Assembly: GCA_013329925.1 (NCBI GenBank)
Contig: DUJK01000196.1
Location: 1-5,701 of the forward strand
DNA: 5,701 nucleotides
Direction: 5' to 3'
From: Candidatus Poseidoniaceae archaeon
GTDB taxonomy: Archaea > Thermoplasmatota > Poseidoniia > Poseidoniales > Poseidoniaceae
Shown: in pieces, positions 4,258 through 5,701 of the stretch
Numbering within the stretch: position 1 is the stretch's first letter
Layout: the number at the start of each line of letters is the position of its first letter
Notes under the pieces: model-generated
The model's database searches: none
The model's input: the letters and a program-made list of their open reading frames with translations, nothing else
What the model was told of the DNA's origin: nothing
Position numbers and translations under genes: made by a program

Positions 4258-5701
4258 CAGTCTCTACGAGTTAGTAGAGCAGCACCAAGCAGCGCAATTA
4301 AACCAGCAGCAGCACCAAAGCCAGGTAGCATTGGGTTCTCGTCAGAGTATGTCTGTGTTGAAGCAGAGTAAAGTCTGACAGTGTTCCATTCGCCACCAGC
4401 ATCAATGTCTGGGTCGATATGAATCATGTCACCAGCAGTTATGGTACCAGACATGTCAGTATCGTGGAACATTATTTGTGCTCCTGATACAGTAGCATCT
4501 GCGATTGTGACTTTCATTACATCGTTGCCACAGTCTAATTCAGTAGTGCCCATCATATCGTCAGAATCAGTTTCTGCACAATTTGCCAATACTATTTCAT
4601 AATCAGCAAAAGCTCCAATGAGTTCAGCATCTAACATCATGTCTGCAGATTCAATCACCCAATCATATGCCATACCATGGTCTGAGTGGTCATCATGTCC
4701 GTCATCATCGTGGTCATCATCGCCGCCGTTATCTTGGTATAGCGTACCGGTTGCAGAGTATTCCCAGTCAGGGCTTTGTCCATAATCGTCTGTACAGAAC
4801 CAGTCCTCACCATAAAGTTCACAGTAATACCACCATGTATCCCATTCTGTGTCTGATTCATCATCTTTGCAAGACCAAACATTATCATCATCAGTTGGAT
4901 TACCTTCCCACTCACAGTAACCACCATAATACGGTTCCCAATCTCCACCACCGCTAGGTGATATGTCTTCCATAAATGATTGGTACTCTGTTAGACTTAG
5001 TCCTTCTACGTCATCAGTATCATACATTCCAATGAGCGAGGTGAAGCCTTCCCAATCTTCTTCAGTCATTGGGTATTCTTCTGAATACATTCCAGTTTGG
5101 TTCATAAAGTCGGCATACTCGCTGACCGTTACAGTACCGTCTTGATTTGAATCGAGTGTACAGAATACGAGTTCGGTATTCTCCATGCCGTACATTACTG
5201 CACCGTAGAAATCCGAAAATTCTACTTGGTCAAGGCTACCATCGCTATTGCCATCAACGCAAGCAACGTACGGTGCAAACATGGTTGTCATTTCTGTTAT
5301 CTCTTCTTGAGTAGTTGATAGGGTGGCTACATCATCAATAAAAGATTGTAGCTCATCAATTGAGAGATTGCCATCATAGTCTGCATCGCTGTTATTGAAC
5401 GCTGCGTGAAAGTCAGATTCTAGTTGAGGGTTGTTGTTTAGATGTTGATCATCTGCATCACTTTCGTCTTCTTCCATGTTCCACAATTGAACAAATTCAT
5501 CCCAAGAAATGCTGTCAGATTGATCCATGTCACCCTGATCTAGCGCATCTTGTGGGGTAGGTGCGTCCATAGATAGGATTGCATTGACAATATCAGAAGT
5601 TGTCACTAAACCATCATTATCACTGTCCGCAGCGGTGAATAAATCACTCTCTCCATCATCGCTGCTATCGTCGTCATCCATCCCATCGTCATGTCCGTCA
5701 T
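4257..5701 (-). CDS. Large secreted calcium-binding EF-hand protein with PGF-CTERM-like anchor, C-terminal 480 residues, partial
   Basis: The frame is open across the right edge. The ATG at 5681 is internal: six more codons upstream read an acidic Asp/Gly/His stretch (DGHDDG) continuous with the DDDD run that follows, so the true start and signal peptide are outside the window. Numbering from that Met, the order is: acidic linker (1-13); six EF-hand-like loops starting at D19, D51, D99, D143, D177 and D221; a Cys/Trp/Tyr-rich duplicated segment (247-310; C256, C271, C287, C296); a His/Asp-rich linker (317-336); a probably beta-rich domain (338-445) with C368 and C384 and a seventh loop at D407; and a C-terminal sorting signal with L-P-G-F at 452-455, a hydrophobic helix and TRRD. 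It should be exported, stabilised by calcium and possibly disulfides, and fixed to the cell surface. No enzyme motif is visible; a structural or adhesive role is inferred. The composition is strongly acidic, as in other secreted proteins of marine archaea. Confidence 0.88.
   Translation of the reverse strand, partial: DGHDDGMDDDDSSDDGESDLFTAADSDNDGLVTTSDIVNAILSMDAPTPQDALDQGDMDQSDSISWDEFVQLWNMEEDESDADDQHLNNNPQLESDFHAAFNNSDADYDGNLSIDELQSFIDDVATLSTTQEEITEMTTMFAPYVACVDGNSDGSLDQVEFSDFYGAVMYGMENTELVFCTLDSNQDGTVTVSEYADFMNQTGMYSEEYPMTEEDWEGFTSLIGMYDTDDVEGLSLTEYQSFMEDISPSGGGDWEPYYGGYCEWEGNPTDDDNVWSCKDDESDTEWDTWWYYCELYGEDWFCTDDYGQSPDWEYSATGTLYQDNGGDDDHDDDGHDDHSDHGMAYDWVIESADMMLDAELIGAFADYEIVLANCAETDSDDMMGTTELDCGNDVMKVTIADATVSGAQIMFHDTDMSGTITAGDMIHIDPDIDAGGEWNTVRLYSASTQTYSDENPMLPGFGAAAGLIALLGAALLTRRD
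4260..4337 (-). other. PGF-CTERM-like sorting signal of the surface protein
   Basis: The last 26 residues contain Asn-Pro-Met-Leu, then Pro-Gly-Phe (453-455), a run of about 15 small and hydrophobic residues (AAAGLIALLGAALL) and the basic end TRRD. This tripartite layout is that of PGF-CTERM domains, which archaeosortase A cleaves in euryarchaea so that the protein can be attached to lipid. The archaeosortase gene is not in this window. Confidence 0.8.
4428..4463 (-). other. Seventh EF-hand-like loop inside the C-terminal domain
   Basis: Residues 407-418 read DTDMSGTITAGD: acidic at 1, 3 and 12, Ser at 5, Gly at 6 and Ile at 8, as in EF-hand or dockerin calcium loops. It sits between predicted beta strands (QIMFH before, MIHI after) rather than in a helix-loop-helix array, so it more likely stabilises the surrounding domain than senses calcium. 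Confidence 0.65.
4674..4733 (-). other. His/Asp-rich linker
   Basis: Residues 317-336 are almost only Asp, His and Gly (GDDDHDDDGHDDHSDHG), with four histidines and nine aspartates. A similar short Asp/Gly/His stretch is visible at the right edge of the window. The segment separates the Cys-rich repeats from the C-terminal domain and could bind divalent metals or act as a flexible hydrophilic spacer. Confidence 0.6.
4752..4943 (-). repeat. Two tandem Cys/Trp/Tyr-rich units in the surface protein
   Basis: Residues 251-280 and 283-306 share the pattern Y-C-E, a variable stretch with Gly, W-x-C-x-D-D, a Ser-containing spacer, then W. Unit A has C256 and C271, unit B C287 and C296. The spacing differs (14 against 8 residues between cysteines), so this is a diverged protein-level duplication, not a recent DNA repeat. 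The paired cysteines suggest one disulfide per unit in the oxidising exterior. Confidence 0.55.
4986..5627 (-). other. Array of six EF-hand-like calcium-binding loops
   Basis: Loops run over residues 19-30, 51-62, 99-110, 143-154, 177-188 and 221-232 (counting from the Met at 5681). Five follow the D-x-[DN]-x-[DS]-[GD]-x-[LIV]-x-x-x-[DE] rule closely, for example DADYDGNLSIDE and DSNQDGTVTVSE. The last (DTDDVEGLSLTE) has Val at position 5 and Glu in place of Gly at 6 and is probably weak. Most are followed by a helix start such as LQSF, FSDF or YADF, as in true EF-hands. Spacings of 32, 48, 44, 34 and 44 residues suggest loops 1-2 pair, and 4-5 pair. Confidence 0.85.

Noticed and set aside
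4655..5145. Met/Thr-rich minus-strand and His-rich + strand frames over the EF-hand gene
   Set aside because: The His-rich, histone-like look arises from reading GAT/CAT/GAC repeats of the acidic linker on the opposite strand or out of frame; the EF-hand frame explains the region.

Overview
The window looks archaeal, and most probably comes from a marine planktonic euryarchaeon of the Marine Group II (Poseidoniia) type. Three things point there: a secreted calcium-binding protein ending in a PGF-CTERM-like sorting signal, an archaeal-style NFACT/RqcH protein led by a Shine-Dalgarno-like site, and a TATA box about 27 bases ahead of an ATG, as in leaderless archaeal genes. The lineage is an inference; no rRNA or other marker gene is present.

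Layout, left to right. Bases 2-148 are the 3' end of a medium-chain (zinc/quinone-type) dehydrogenase on the + strand. After a 42-base gap comes the largest complete gene, a 723-residue RqcH/Rqc2/NEMF-family ribosome quality control factor (191-2362, +). Two bases beyond its stop, on the opposite strand, is the end of a 44-residue zinc-ribbon protein (2365-2499, -) with its own TATA box. Next is a small two-helix membrane protein (2639-2917, +), whose 3' end overlaps by 26 bases the 3' end of a 353-residue extended short-chain dehydrogenase/reductase of the dihydroflavonol-4-reductase-like group (2892-3953, -). Divergent from that is a small protein with a single C-terminal membrane helix (about 3980-4228, +). 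The right end (4257-5701, -) is the C-terminal 480 residues of a large secreted protein. It holds six EF-hand-like loops, a duplicated Cys/Trp/Tyr-rich motif, a His/Asp-rich linker, a C-terminal domain with a seventh loop, and the PGF-CTERM anchor. Its reading frame runs off the window edge.

The genes do not form an obvious pathway. Strand alternates at almost every gene, so most are probably single transcription units; only the dehydrogenase end and rqcH could share a transcript. RqcH acts on stalled large ribosomal subunits in the cytoplasm, the SDR is a soluble oxidoreductase, and the EF-hand protein works outside the cell on the surface. I see no CRISPR array, tRNA, rRNA, transposon or phage gene, and nothing that amounts to a new multi-gene system. 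The least described items are the tiny leaderless zinc-ribbon gene and the Cys/Trp/Tyr repeat in the surface protein.
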